Shown in pieces: positions 52,640 through 63,802 of a stretch of DNA of 64,000 nt. Position numbers and translations under genes: made by a program. The DNA is from Fistulifera solaris (Eukaryota; Bacillariophyta; Bacillariophyceae; Naviculales; Stauroneidaceae), in NCBI GenBank assembly GCA_030295235.1, contig AP026131.1, positions 558,001 through 622,000 of the forward strand, written 5' to 3'. How positions within the stretch are numbered: the first letter of the stretch is position 1; every line of letters starts with the position of its first letter. The notes beneath the pieces are model-generated. The model was not told the origin of the DNA. It saw only the letters and a list, made by a program, of their open reading frames with translations, and searched no databases.

Positions 52640-53733
52640 GATTGTTTTTGTTGTTTTCGAATGTTGGGATGGTTCGTGTTGTGATGTGTTTCTGTTTTGT
52701 GAAAGGAAGAAGAAGAAAGCTCGTGTGATGCCGATGGGACGGGTTGGTCCCGAATCCGCCACGTCGTGCCAACTGGGTTGCTTGGGCCGTACCGGTACTC
52801 ACAATTTCAAGAGGACCTTCAAGGTGGCAAGCACCAAGTGTGCAGTTGGGCAACAAAAAGTGTGATTCAAATAAAAGATGGGAGTCCGCGGTGGGAGTTT
52901 AATCATTCGTAGAGTGATTGTTCTTCACTGTCGATAGACAACATGATTGAAGAAATGGTATTCTGACGTGTTGAACTTCCACAGAAGTTCGATAGGTGAA
53001 AGGATGCGAGTTAATCAAAATAGGTGCTGCGCTTCTTACGTCAAAACTTTTGTCGTTTTTTCAAAAGAAGATCTTGCACGGTTCTGTAACAAAGATTACG
53101 AAGTCGCTATCGCACAAGGAGAGTTTCGTCATTCAAAATCATCTTGGCTGTGTTGATGATGTCGCCTCGCAACATACTCAAAATCCCTCTTCGAAAACCC
53201 GATGTCCTCATGGTGATGTCGATCATACTGTCTCAAATATCGTCTGGAAAGCGAGTAGTCAATAGACATCTATCGTATTTGCCAAGGTGATGCCCGCATG
53301 GTATTGATGGATGCGGTCACAATAACACGATGACCAATTTTTTCCCTTTCGGCGGAGTGCAATCTTGTAAAAGATCCGTTTCACGATTCACTGTCGTACC
53401 GGATTTAATATCTATTAAGTATAAATGTGATCACGGACTTTTATATTTTTTATGATAACCGGTGTCGATTTTATTTTTCCGTTGAATTACACTATACCCC
53501 AGTCACATCAGTCATGTTTACATTTCGCGGTTTTGCGCAAAAAAAAAAAAAGAGGAGGCGGAGGAGGGAGTCATGCAGACGAAATGCGATGACAACCGAA
53601 ACGATCAATGATCGGAGACAAAAGCCGTCGCAACTCTTACTATCATTACCTCTGTTTTATATCCGAGGTTTTGTTACTAGCCCGTGTCATTAAAATATCT
53701 TACTTCTGTTTGTAGCAATACCATCACCAAGCC
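52640..53733. other. Intergenic, about 1.1 kb
   Basis: No gene supported. It contains a run of 12 A and then GAGGAGG-type purines near 53540-53570. The right end is the promoter side of the cyclophilin gene; the left end is the SNARE promoter. Confidence 0.45.
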
Positions 53734-55321
53734 ATGTCATTACGACCAGGTCGAGGACAAGGGTACCCTCCACCGCCGCCGAGAACGAATTCTGGTCAAT
53801 CGCCAGCTTACGGATCGACCTCGCCACCAGCAACCGCTGCGGCATCTCCATCTTCCGGAGGAGGACATGTCTATTCGGGTTATTCACAGCCATCGTATTA
53901 TGGCGGTTATTCGTACAATAACGGAAGCTCGTACGGTGCGAACACGGCGTATGCGTCATCGGCGGCCAATCCTCCAGCCTACGGATACTCGAGCTCGACC
54001 GCGTACGGTGGATACTCGGCACCCGCGGCCGCACCGGCTGCACCAGCGCCTACCAAGAGTCTCAGTAAGCGGCGAGGCGCCGGAGGGCGTATCAGTTCGG
54101 GAAATGGAGGAGGATTCGCTGTGTTGCAACAGGCTTGGATATGGACAACCTTGTTATCCGTAGTTCTTGGTGGATTGTGCATTCGATATAGGATGCAAGT
54201 GGGTCGACTGTGTGATGAACTAGAGGTTGATTCCATCGATATGGCCATGGCGAGGATAACGTCCATTATTTCCAGCGAACGGAGGGTGTCCGCGAATGTA
54301 CAAACGATCAAGGATTCATTGCGAATTGCGAATGAGCACAAAATTGCTTTAGAGAGGGACAACCGAAAGCTGCAAAATGAGTTGAAGGAAATGAAAGATC
54401 ATTACGAAAGCCCCGAGGCGCACGAAGAGCTGGATCGAATTATAGCTCGGGAAGAAGGATGGATCAAACATGTCGAGGTCTTACAAAAACGAACTCAACG
54501 AGAGTCAGCTCGGAGTGTGCAAGAAAAGTACGTATCGTGGTTGATTTTTGCTATAGTTGCTTGCACGCTGTGCAGCTCACATTGTTTTGAATCATAGGTT
54601 TGGACATGGTCCCTACCAGGTGGAGTTTGGAGTATTACTGCCGGGTCAAGTCGACGAGAACTATTTTGTGATCGAATTAGCTCCGCTTTCGGTTATGCCC
54701 CACGCTACACATATTTTTCTAGAGCAAGTGTCACACGGACTATGGGACAAGGCGTGGTTTTATATCAATGGTCCGCATATTATGCAAGTCGGACCACAGC
54801 CCGACGGAATGACGGAAGAGATGCCGTTGGAAGAATTGAGAGAGTTAGCCTTGCGTCCATTCAAAGAGAAGGCGTTGGAATCCCTGGCGTTCCCTGAATA
54901 TTCGGATGATTACGCACATGAACCGTGGACGCTAGGATTTACTGGTAGACCAGGTGGACCCGACTTCTACATCAACAAGGTGGATAACAGCGAGGCACAT
55001 GGACCTGGCGGCCAATATCAACACGATTTGGAAGAGTTTGCTGATCCATGTTTTGGCAAAGTCATCAAAGGATTTGATACGCTGGAAAATATTGCGAGAA
55101 CGCAAACGATCCTTGCTGGCGAATATCAATACTTTTTTGAGTTTCCTGTGCAGATCGTACGTGCTACCATTTTGGAAAGACCTATTCCTGCTGACATGGA
55201 GAGATTCAAAGGAAAAGGAGCTGGATTCGGTGGTATCCAGCTTGTGGGAGATGCAGCTGATCCTTCGAAGAAACCTCAGCGAATTCACAAACCTGTGTTC
55301 GATCATCAAGTAGCGCCGTAG
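53734..55321 (+). CDS. Membrane-anchored cyclophilin-like protein with low-complexity N-terminus
   Basis: 505 residues in two exons (intron 54528-54597, 70 nt). Residues 1-110 are rich in Pro, Tyr, Gly and Ser (YGGYSYNNGSSYGANTAY). One membrane segment follows (WIWTTLLSVVLGGLCI, near 135), then a coiled coil (about 190-270, KIALERDNRKLQNELKEMKD). After the intron begins a cyclophilin-like domain: FGHGPYQVEF, IELAPLSVMPHATHIFLEQV, FYINGP, FYINKVDNS and DPCFGKVIKGFDTLENI. The FxxF active site of true PPIases is not clear, so the domain may bind rather than isomerise. A type II topology in the Golgi or ER is inferred. Confidence 0.8.
54528..54597 (+). other. Intron of the cyclophilin-like gene
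   Basis: Donor GTACGT, acceptor AATCATAG, 70 nt. It joins SVQEK to FGHGPYQVEFG at the start of the cyclophilin domain. Confidence 0.88.
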
Positions 55322-55510
55322 TTTGAATTGCAGTGAAGCTGTATTTTTACCGCTTTGCTCACTGGCGACACTTTTCTCTGCATTTCAAGACTTTACGATA
55401 ATAGACTACTGTTGCTATTATTTAGTTCGTATCGAAAAAAATATGCGTAGGCAACGGTAGTGCGGGACATCACATTAACGCTTCTGCTTTTAACTTTTAA
55501 TAAAGAAACA

Positions 55511-58500
55511 TTATGCGGGTCGAATGAAAACCATTTTTCTGTATTGCTGATCTTGCTTTGCACCAATAAGCCGTGATACCTCGCTGGCAAGCATGAATGA
55601 GACATCTTGGCCGTCAATAGACACAAGAATGTCGCCAATGTTCACCTGGTCAAATAGAACACTGCTTTCTCGGATCGACTTGACCACCGGCGAACCATCT
55701 CCATTTGTTTCCAAAACCAAACCAAGAAATCCGCTTGGCGCCATGATTTCCCATTTTTCACAGATGGCATACTGTGCATTCAATGTGACATCGTCGGCAT
55801 CGGCGATTAACACAGGGGAGGTACATCGCGAAGATGTTTCATATGAATGAGATACTATGGAAGCTTCCGGTCGCTCAAGATACGCTTCTCGAAAGTCATA
55901 ATCAATGCTACGCGGTTCTAAGGTAGCAAAATCTGCCAAAGATCCCGAAACTCCTGGGGGTATCGGGTCACCTAGGCTGCTCATATCTTGAACGGTCTGT
56001 AATCCAATTTCAGACATGTAGTCATGAGCTTCATAAGCAGGCTTGGGGTAAGAGCCGGTATGTTCTTCTTGGTTCATCTGCTCCGCTAACTGAGCTTGTT
56101 TGCGGCGATTTCTCGATACAGAAAATACGAAAGTTCCGGCTAGCAGCGCAATAGCAGCAATTCCAACCAAAATGCCCACAATTACGCTTTCTGAACTTTT
56201 CGTTCCTCCGTCTGCCAAGGCAAGCTCTGTAGGGAGAATAATTTCGACGGATGTAACTTGATCCAATTCTGGACATGAAGTGCTTCGTAAGAAACGGACA
56301 AAAGCGTCCTTTTCATCTTGGGAATCAAAAGGACCACCGATGTATCTTCGCATGTCATGTACTGTCAGGAAAGACCTAATTTCAATCAGAACATCGAACG
56401 TATACGATATTGCTAACTTCTCGATGTTCAGCTCCTTCGTAGTATTTTGAATAAAGACGTCAAGAGTTTCGATCGTCTGTACCACTTCTTCCACTTCATT
56501 CCTCACGCTGTTTGCCACAAACTCTTCCACTGGCCGGACGCAGAGTGCCCTGTACGGTACTTCTTCCTCTTGTAACCGTCGAGAATCAAACTTTGCCAGT
56601 ACGACAATCCTTTCCGACAACAGGCTCATTTTTTCGTATAAAAAAGACGGGGTGGGAATAGCGGACGGCGCAGTGCTGGAAGTGGGCTGGAAGGATACAG
56701 ATGGCGACCCAGAAGGAGAAACACTAGGGACCAACGACGGCTGGGGTGACGGACCAAATGTAGGCGGTAGTGATGAGGAGACGAAGGGTTTGTCTTGTGT
56801 CACTGGTTGAGCAGCTGGACGGCGTGTAGGAGTATTGTTCGCCACTGGTGCCGTAGGGCGACTTACAGGTGGTGCAACAGGCTTGCTAACAGGAGCCCTG
56901 GTACGCACCGCGGTAGGGCGTGGCGGGGGATCTCTTGTTGGCGCAGGCACCGGAGGATCTCTTGTAGGCATAGACACCGGAGGATCTCTTGTAGGCATAG
57001 ACACCGGAGGGTCTCTTGTAGGCATAGACACCGGAGGGTCTCTTGTAGGCGCAGGCACCGGAGGATCTCTTGTGGGCGTAGGCACCGGAGGTTCTCTTGT
57101 GGGCAAAGCCACTGGAGACGAATCACCGTCTAGAAGAGAAAGAAACAACACGTGAGACATATCCTTCAGTGGCGAACAATACTCCTACACGCCGTCCAGC
57201 TACTCAACCAGTGACACAAGACAAACAGCCTTACCATTCGTAATGGACCGAGAAGGCGAGCGTGTTGGCGCAACTACTGGAGTCTGTGTGTCCGGAACTG
57301 GTGTTTCTGGAATACTCGTGGTCGCTGTAGGCGATGCTGTCGGATTATCAACAGGTTGTGCAACGGGAGTTGGAGTCGGCCGTGCAACTGGTGCTTTCGT
57401 AGGCGAAGGATTCACAAAACCATCATCATCTACATCTGGTGCAACATAGTCATCTTCATCTGTTGGCATGTCGTCGTCATCATCATCATCAACTTCATCG
57501 TCTCCATTTGTGGGGACTTCGCCTTCTGAAGTTGGATTATCGACTGGCGGAACAGACGGAACGGCGTCCGGCAATAGCTGCACAGGGGCACTGGTTTTCT
57601 CATTTGCCGTCTCACCTGATGGTGTTTCATTTGTATTAACTGCCGTTGGTTTACTGACAGGGGCTGCAACGGGGCTCGCGACCGGATACTGCAAAGTTGG
57701 TTGCGCTATCTCACTCGTAGGCGTTTCGTTTGTTGTCTCTGGCGTTAAATCACTTGTAGGAGATGCAACGGGGCGCGCAGTTCGGATATTAGTGGGAACG
57801 GGCAACGCAAAAGGAGCCGTCGGGGTCTCATATGAAGGCGTTTCGTGTGCAGTAGTTTCGAATGTTGCTCTTGGAGATGGTGCGCCGGTCGACACAATGT
57901 CCCAAATTGGTGCCGGTGTGGGGTATTGCTGTGGTGGTGTCACTGGAGAAAGAGTAGGTGGAGAGATAGGGACAAAAGTAGGCAAATGAGAAGGTGTTTG
58001 AGAAGGATTGAAAGTTGGATTTGTGGAGGGAATTTGCATTGGTTTCCAAAGAGATAGACGAATATTGAGTTCCGACAAGAGAGGGCGGTACGCTTTTCTC
58101 ACCGGGAATAGTCAATGTTGGTGTAACCAATGGTGCGCTGGACGATTGAATTGGTGGTGATATCGAGGGCGCCTGCGTTGCGGTAGGCACCGGTGCAAGA
58201 GTAAACACATCAATCGGTGGCGATTCCGATGGCGCCTCCGTTGCAGTACGCACCGGCGGAGGAGTCAACACAGTAGAACGCGAGGGGGACGGTTTGTTGG
58301 TTGCTGTTATCACCGGTGCAGCAGCCATGGCAATGGAAGGTTCAGGCGTTATATCATCCATTGCCGTGACCACGGGTGCGTTTTTTTTTTTTGTTGTAAG
58401 GATATCAGACACAGGAGAAGGATATGGTGCCGGAGAGATCGAAACAACTAGTGATTTTGCAATTGAAGTAGTCTTACCAGTACCAGATCGAGACCAGCTT

Positions 58501-59155
58501 AATGTCGGCGCCACAGATAAAGAGGGAGCCGTCGATGGATAAAGGGACACCGATGGTGCCGAGGATACGGTGGGAATCGTAGACGGATTCGCAGAAACGG
58601 ATGGTGCAGACGAGACTGATGGGCTGCTTGATAGCGTAGATTGCGAAAAAGAAACCTTACTTCGGATGGCTTGTTGACAGCAATTTTTGTGGGGAATGAA
58701 GGCAAAGTAGGCTTTACATCGGACAGTTCAGTCGACGGTGGAGGAACCGGGGGCGAAGGGGCAGTATTCTGCTTGGGGCTTTTGAGATGCCGCGAAAAAA
58801 CGAGTGCGTTCCCTTCGTCTCCTCCGGTCAAAATGGTGCGCGCACCTATTACTGTTGTAATCAAAAGCAACGTCAAAACAGGGAGGAAAGGCGACATGCG
58901 CTTTGAATTCCGTTTGAGATGGAAATCAGCTAAGTTGCATTCGTCACCGTCGCCTTTCATGCGGAATTCGACAGAAAGATGATCAATTGAAACATCATCA
59001 TCATGTCTCTGTACCAAGTTTACTGTGTTCGCCTTCGTTTCCGCCTCCATGGTCATCTGAACATCAAAACTGTCAGCCACATCCATCAGTTCTTGCAGTC
59101 TCCAATTCCTACCGCAGCACTTCTTATATTTTGGCGTCGTTTGCGAATCCTTCAT
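55511..59155 (-). CDS. Mucin-like Pro/Thr/Ser-rich membrane protein with C-terminal PDZ domain
   Basis: About 1179 residues with one intron (57130-57234) and two single-base breaks (58646-58650, one missing; 58043-58045, one extra). Order: a cytosolic N-terminus; a hydrophobic anchor (PFLPVLTLLLITTVIGA, near 95); a stalk of about 600 residues of P-T-x-P type (TPTPVAQPVDNPTASP) with an acidic patch (DDEVDDDDDDD); a 27-bp coding minisatellite (PTRDPPVSM); a folded region (about 680-830); a membrane helix (VIVGILVGIAAIALLAGTFVF, near 885); and a PDZ-like domain at the end (GFLGLVLE, IGDILVSIDGQDV). A heavily O-glycosylated stalk on the cell surface with an inner PDZ domain is inferred. Such a protein could link wall or adhesive mucilage to the inside. 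Function unproven. Confidence 0.75.
56788..57226. repeat. 60-bp inverted repeat, one arm in exon and one in intron
   Basis: Arm 1 is 56788-56847 and arm 2 is 57167-57226. They are reverse complements with a single mismatch in 60 bp (GAGCAGC versus GAGTAGC), 319 bp apart. Arm 1 is coding (the part VANNTPTRRPAAQPVTQDK), while arm 2 fills over half of the 105-nt intron and begins 8 nt after its donor. Confidence 0.93.
56930..57120 (-). repeat. 27-bp coding minisatellite, about 7 units
   Basis: Units of 27 bp encode PTRDPPVSM or PTRDPPVPA, in frame. Neighbouring units are nearly identical at the DNA level, so the array is recent and probably length-variable. Confidence 0.9.
57130..57234 (-). other. 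Intron of the mucin-PDZ gene, largely an inverted exon copy
   Basis: Donor G/GTAAGG at 57234, acceptor TTCTCTTCTAG ending at 57130, 105 nt. Splicing joins SITN to DGDSSPVALP in phase 1. Positions 57167-57226 are the inverted copy of 56788-56847. Confidence 0.85.
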
Positions 59156-59996
59156 GTGAAAGAATCTATCCGCTTCTTATTCTTCCGTCACCTCCTTGTA
59201 AGACCTTGCGTGCTTTTTGTATACTGGTAGTGCTCGCGTTCAAAAATGAGGGGACTTCCGAGACAATCCCCAATCCGCGTATGTATGCAATTAGGTCACC
59301 ATGTGTTTCGTACTTATTACTTTCACGAGTCAACACCATGTCTTTATTAGGAGATGGCCAATGCTTTTCCGTCTAATTAGACGCATAGAAATAGCAGTAT
59401 TAACGTCTGGTTAACGTTTAATATGAATACCATGGGCTGTCATACAATTCCTCCCGACAAACATTGTGAGTCACGCGTCTTCTCCCATTCAATTTCCGAT
59501 CGTGGATTGTCTTGCCATCAACCGCGAGAACCTACAGTATTCATTCCTAACAGTCCTTAGTACCGGTGTGCTACTCGACAGTACACTTTGGTATTATAGA
59601 ATTCCTTGTTACACTTCAACTCACGGTCCCGCATAACCACTATAACCATTGATTGCAACATCAAGTGGGCGAAGATTTTGCCGAGGATTTTGGGATCTTT
59701 TCCGTCATTCCGAAAGATCTCTTGTCGGGGGCTTTTTCTCAATTACGCATCAAATGGAATCAACTGGTGATTCACTTTGTTAATTGAAACATAAAACCTA
59801 CTAAAGAAAGGTTTTGTCAAGGTTTTGTCTCGCCGTGAGATCAATCAGAAGTATATCGCCGCGGACGACGACTCATCAGGCGTAAAACTCGTCACCGAGG
59901 CAACAAACCAATCTATCGACTTTGGCGTATATGATTCCTCGCCAACATACGCAGTCCATTTTATCGGATGTTACTTGCTTGTAATCAATACTAATC
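59156..59996. promoter_or_regulatory. Divergent region between the mucin-PDZ and MAPK-like genes
   Basis: About 840 bp between 5' ends. ORFs here have no motifs. It should hold both promoters. No element was identified. Confidence 0.4.
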
Positions 59997-61966
59997 ATGG
60001 AGACCTCAAATGAAAAAGATGACTCTGGCCGAGATACCTCGAAGGATAAAAAATCGTTTTCTTCCATTTCGGAAACCAAACATTTGCAATCCAGGCCCAA
60101 TGTCTCCCCCTATGATTCATTCGATCCATCTGCTCCCTTGCTTTCTTCGGGCGACACACAACCCACCAAACGACAAAAAGTAAGGGATTCTGAATCGCAA
60201 CTAAAAACTCCTGATACTGCTTCTGAAATCGGGCATTCTTTACTAAAAGAAGCCGGATTAGCTCACGATGAAACTATACACAACCCAACTTCTGTATCCT
60301 CTGAACTGAGTCCAGCATCGGCTGTTACAGATGTTCATTCTAATCGTGACAAAATGTCGTCTCCGGTCGGCAAAAACTATGATCCGGACGTTCCACGCGC
60401 TCCACCTTCGACCCCGGCGAGTCAATCCAATTTGGTGACATTCGATGGAAGTGCTACCCCTCTGCCGATACGAGCGGAAGTCATCAACTCTTCCAAACTG
60501 TTACAGCAACAGATGTTCCCGGAATTGGCCGAGACACCCGCCCCGACTCGTACCAGTGAAACCACGACTCTTACCGCCGCTATGACGGAAGACTTTTCCG
60601 AATGGGCGGTGGGAGATCGTTATCAAATGATGCGATTACTAGGTAGAGGGTCTTATGGAGAGGTAGCTCAGGCACTCGACTTATCAACAGGCAAACCGGA
60701 TGCCTTTGTTGCTATCAAGCGTATACGCTCCCCATTTGACCAAGAGATTGACGCAATACGACTGTACCGTGAGCTGCACATACTGAGACATATGCGGGGG
60801 CACCAGTGCATTATTCAACTACTGGACGTGGTGCAGCCGCCGACTGACGATATCGACGATTTTCATGAACTTTACCTTGTCTTTGAATATGTTGATACTG
60901 ATTTGTGGAAGCTTATCATGTCTCCTCAATATTTGACTACCGAACACATTCAAGCTTTTCTGTATCAGATGCTGTTGGCGTTGAAATACATCCATTCGTT
61001 CTCCGTCATTCATCGCGATTTGAAGCCTGGTAAGTCCCTTGTTCAACTTGGGCTCTACTTGACAAGTTAACTAATGCGCCTATACCACACCACAGCAAAC
61101 ATCTTGCTAAACGAAGACTGTTCTCTGAAAATCTGCGACTTTGGACTAGCGCGAATGGTTAGCTCAGAACAAAAACCAAGCGCCGCTAAGGACAATACAA
61201 GTAATGAGCCCTTAAAGTCTACCCTACCGCCACTGTTCCCAGTAAGTTCTTTGCATGGTCCTGGTCTTGTGACTGTGTTTCTAACGTTTGACCGGTGCAG
61301 AAACTCCCATTGACACGGCAGCTAACCAAGCACGTTGTCACTCGATGGTATCGTGCTCCTGAATTGATACTGGTACAACCATATACATCGGCGGTCGATA
61401 TTTGGAGTCTAGGTTGCATACTCGCTGAACTATTAAGTATGCAAGACGGAAACGTCCCTTCGTATGAAAATAGGAAGCCATTGTTTCCTGGCGGCGCCTG
61501 CTACCCGCTCTCTGGCGATGGTGCGGCATTAAAGAAGGACGAACGAATAGACCAGCTGAGTACGATCTTTGACGTCATCGGCTCCCCATCGGAAGAAGAT
61601 CTTCGATCTATTGGCAATGCGAGTGAATATGTTACTTCACTCGGAAAAAAGGAAGGGAAACCTTTCGAGAAGATATTTCCAGCAGCTTCGCCTAAGGCTA
61701 TCGACCTTTTAACGAAGATGCTTCAGTTCAATCCAGCCCGACGAATAACGGCGCATGATGCTTTGGAGCACGAATTCTTTCAAGGTATTCGGCAAGCTCA
61801 TTTGGAGAAGGAAGCTACAAGCGAAATCCGAGGACCAGATTTCATTGAATCAGATAACGTTGATCTAGTCCTGCTAAAAGGGCAATATTTGAGGAGGCGC
61901 GGTGGTACGCTTCACCTAAATAGCGACCGTAAGATTCATAGTCATAAATTCTACTTGCCATGGTAG
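59997..61966 (+). CDS. MAPK-like CMGC protein kinase with T-K-H activation motif
   Basis: 614 residues in three exons (introns 61030-61095 and 61242-61300). A disordered Ser/Thr/Pro-rich N-terminus of about 200 residues precedes the kinase: LLGRGSYGEV, FVAIKRIRSPFD, YLVFEYVDTDLWKLI, HRDLKPANILL (made by the first splice), CDFGLARM, and a long insert before TRQLTKHVVTRWYRAPELI. It is clearly of the MAPK group (DIWSLGCILAELL, the insert with LFPGGACYP, DLLTKMLQFNPARRITAHDAL). MAPKs are switched on at T-x-Y just before VATRWYRAPE; here the place reads T-K-H. So dual Thr/Tyr phosphorylation is not possible and activation must differ. No frame break. N-terminal SP/TP sites suggest regulation by other kinases. 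Confidence 0.88.
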
Positions 61967-62008
61967 ACAAAGGAAGTTTTTAAAAAGGATCTGCTAAAGG
62001 TCCCAAAG

Positions 62009-63802
62009 TCACACATTATTTCGTATTACATACTTCGCTAGTATCTCACCGTCAGGATGTTCACGTGCTATATGCAAGCCAAGAAGATAAGCTTTTCTCC
62101 TCTCTAAATCCGATTCCTTGGCGCTGTCTTCGAGTAGCTTCTGTATCTCTTCGCTCAGAAATCGGTCTTGCACAACGAAAACTTGTTGGTCTTTGGCGTA
62201 CCTACATACCGACTTTTGTTGAACGACGTTGTTAACTCCAGAGGAAGATGCAAACATGATTTGACCAGCCTCGATATCCTCACAACCCGAGTTACTGAGC
62301 AATTCAATAGCCTTTGACACAATACTTTCTTCTTCCCCTTTGTTAGGCGGTCGAGATGTCGCAAAGAACCATTCATCGTGCGTCTTCTGGATATCCATGT
62401 GGCCACCGCGTCGCAGGACTCGAAGAAGACGTGACGGTACAACTACCGGTTGTCGTCCCGGAAGCATGGATGTGGCCCAATCAAACTCATGTTCTAAACA
62501 AGGAAAGGCATTCTTCCCAAACTCGGTATTGAATCGAGTTGCCAGTGCTTTCGCTGCGATGCCCACACGGTCGAACTCGGGAGCCGCAAGTACTTGAGAC
62601 TCTAAGCAGTCGAAGTCCGTGTTCACATCATCGTCATAGGCGCCTTCGCTATCATCATCATTTTTACTTTCCGTGTCATACCCCAGCAACATCCTGTACA
62701 TGAGCCGCTTCGCTAAATTCAGATGCATTAACTTCGCATCAACTAAAATTTCGTGCCAAAGCTGCGCGTACGCAGCTCTCATTTCATCAAAATCAACAAT
62801 TTGGCCGTTCCATACAGGAATGGAATGCAAATTCATTCCAAAGAGTGCGACGCCACTCGATCCAATGCGTGGGTCCTTACCCCAGTGTGTAACATAGCGC
62901 CCATTGACAAAAACACTACCCGCGAAGGAAGCATCGAGTAAAAGCGTATGACCGGAGGGTGTAGCTGACACCGTTATTGGTGAACTTGGGTTCAGCTGTA
63001 GAAAGGAGGCCATGACAGCGTTAGCCATATCGTCAAATCTAGGCAAGTCCTGGACAGGAACTCGCAATTTTCCCTCAAGTGTTAGATGCATCCTGTTGAT
63101 TGTGTATGTTCGTTTCCTGCGTTTCGTCGGGCGTGACTCCCCACAACTAGGGCTGTTATCCATCTTTTCATTTGCTGTGTCTTTCTCTTGATCCGTAGAC
63201 GGTGTTTCTTTTGGCTCCTCCTCGTCGATTAACTCCGTGTCCGAGGGCTGTGTCATATCATGGTTGGCGACGGTCACGCAGAGACTCTTCGCAAACGGAT
63301 CCCCCACTCGGCTGCTCGAAAGCTGTGGCACCATCCCATCGTGTAGCGTCGAGTCCATCAAATCAAATTTGTATTTCTTCCCTCGGACCGAATACACTTC
63401 CAAGACGTACTTCGCACACGTGTCGTACAAACTCGCCAACGCACCGTACTTGACATCATCATCGAGACTACCGCCGAAACTAAGCATAGAGAGTTCTTCC
63501 GCCAGTACCGCTTCTTGTTTACCGGTCGGTGGCACACTCCGATATTCGGCAACGAATTTGTACATGACACAAGGCGGCATTTCTTCGGTATCGATGCCTT
63601 CCAATTCCGCCGGCGTGAGCGGTTCTTGGCTCGCATAGAGTAAACTGATGCGACCTAGCACTCCCGGCTGACTCGTCCAGCCATCATGTTCGTTCCTTTC
63701 GAGCTCTTCATCGGCCGACAGGCCTTGTGGCAAAGTCGATCTGAGATAGATCCAGGCGTTTCGGGAGTACTGTTGCTTGAAGGATAGCTTTTGTAATGGC
63801 AA
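62009..63802 (-). CDS. Conserved protein of unknown function
   Basis: About 597 residues as an open frame; the 5' end is not settled. I recognise no named domain. Notable blocks: RNAWIYLRSTLPQGLS; the region SGVALFGMNLHSIPVWNGQI followed by AAYAQLWHEILVDAKL; and TLLLDASFAGSVFVNGRYV. A Lys/Arg cluster (RPTKRRKRTY, near 240) may be a nuclear signal, and an acidic loop (DDDSEGAYDDD) is near 395. No signal or membrane segment. The first codon of this frame is TTG, so an upstream exon is likely; acceptor-like CCTTGAAG lies near 63845 and the first exon may be around 63900 or beyond the window. Confidence 0.6.
   Translation of the reverse strand: MPLQKLSFKQQYSRNAWIYLRSTLPQGLSADEELERNEHDGWTSQPGVLGRISLLYASQEPLTPAELEGIDTEEMPPCVMYKFVAEYRSVPPTGKQEAVLAEELSMLSFGGSLDDDVKYGALASLYDTCAKYVLEVYSVRGKKYKFDLMDSTLHDGMVPQLSSSRVGDPFAKSLCVTVANHDMTQPSDTELIDEEEPKETPSTDQEKDTANEKMDNSPSCGESRPTKRRKRTYTINRMHLTLEGKLRVPVQDLPRFDDMANAVMASFLQLNPSSPITVSATPSGHTLLLDASFAGSVFVNGRYVTHWGKDPRIGSSGVALFGMNLHSIPVWNGQIVDFDEMRAAYAQLWHEILVDAKLMHLNLAKRLMYRMLLGYDTESKNDDDSEGAYDDDVNTDFDCLESQVLAAPEFDRVGIAAKALATRFNTEFGKNAFPCLEHEFDWATSMLPGRQPVVVPSRLLRVLRRGGHMDIQKTHDEWFFATSRPPNKGEEESIVSKAIELLSNSGCEDIEAGQIMFASSSGVNNVVQQKSVCRYAKDQQVFVVQDRFLSEEIQKLLEDSAKESDLERRKAYLLGLHIAREHPDGEILAKYVIRNNV

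Noticed and set aside
57468-57989. Plus-strand ORFs rich in Gly/Val/Ser at 56835-57155 and 57468-57989
   Set aside because: Shadows of the P/T-rich stalk on the opposite strand; composition explained by its codons.
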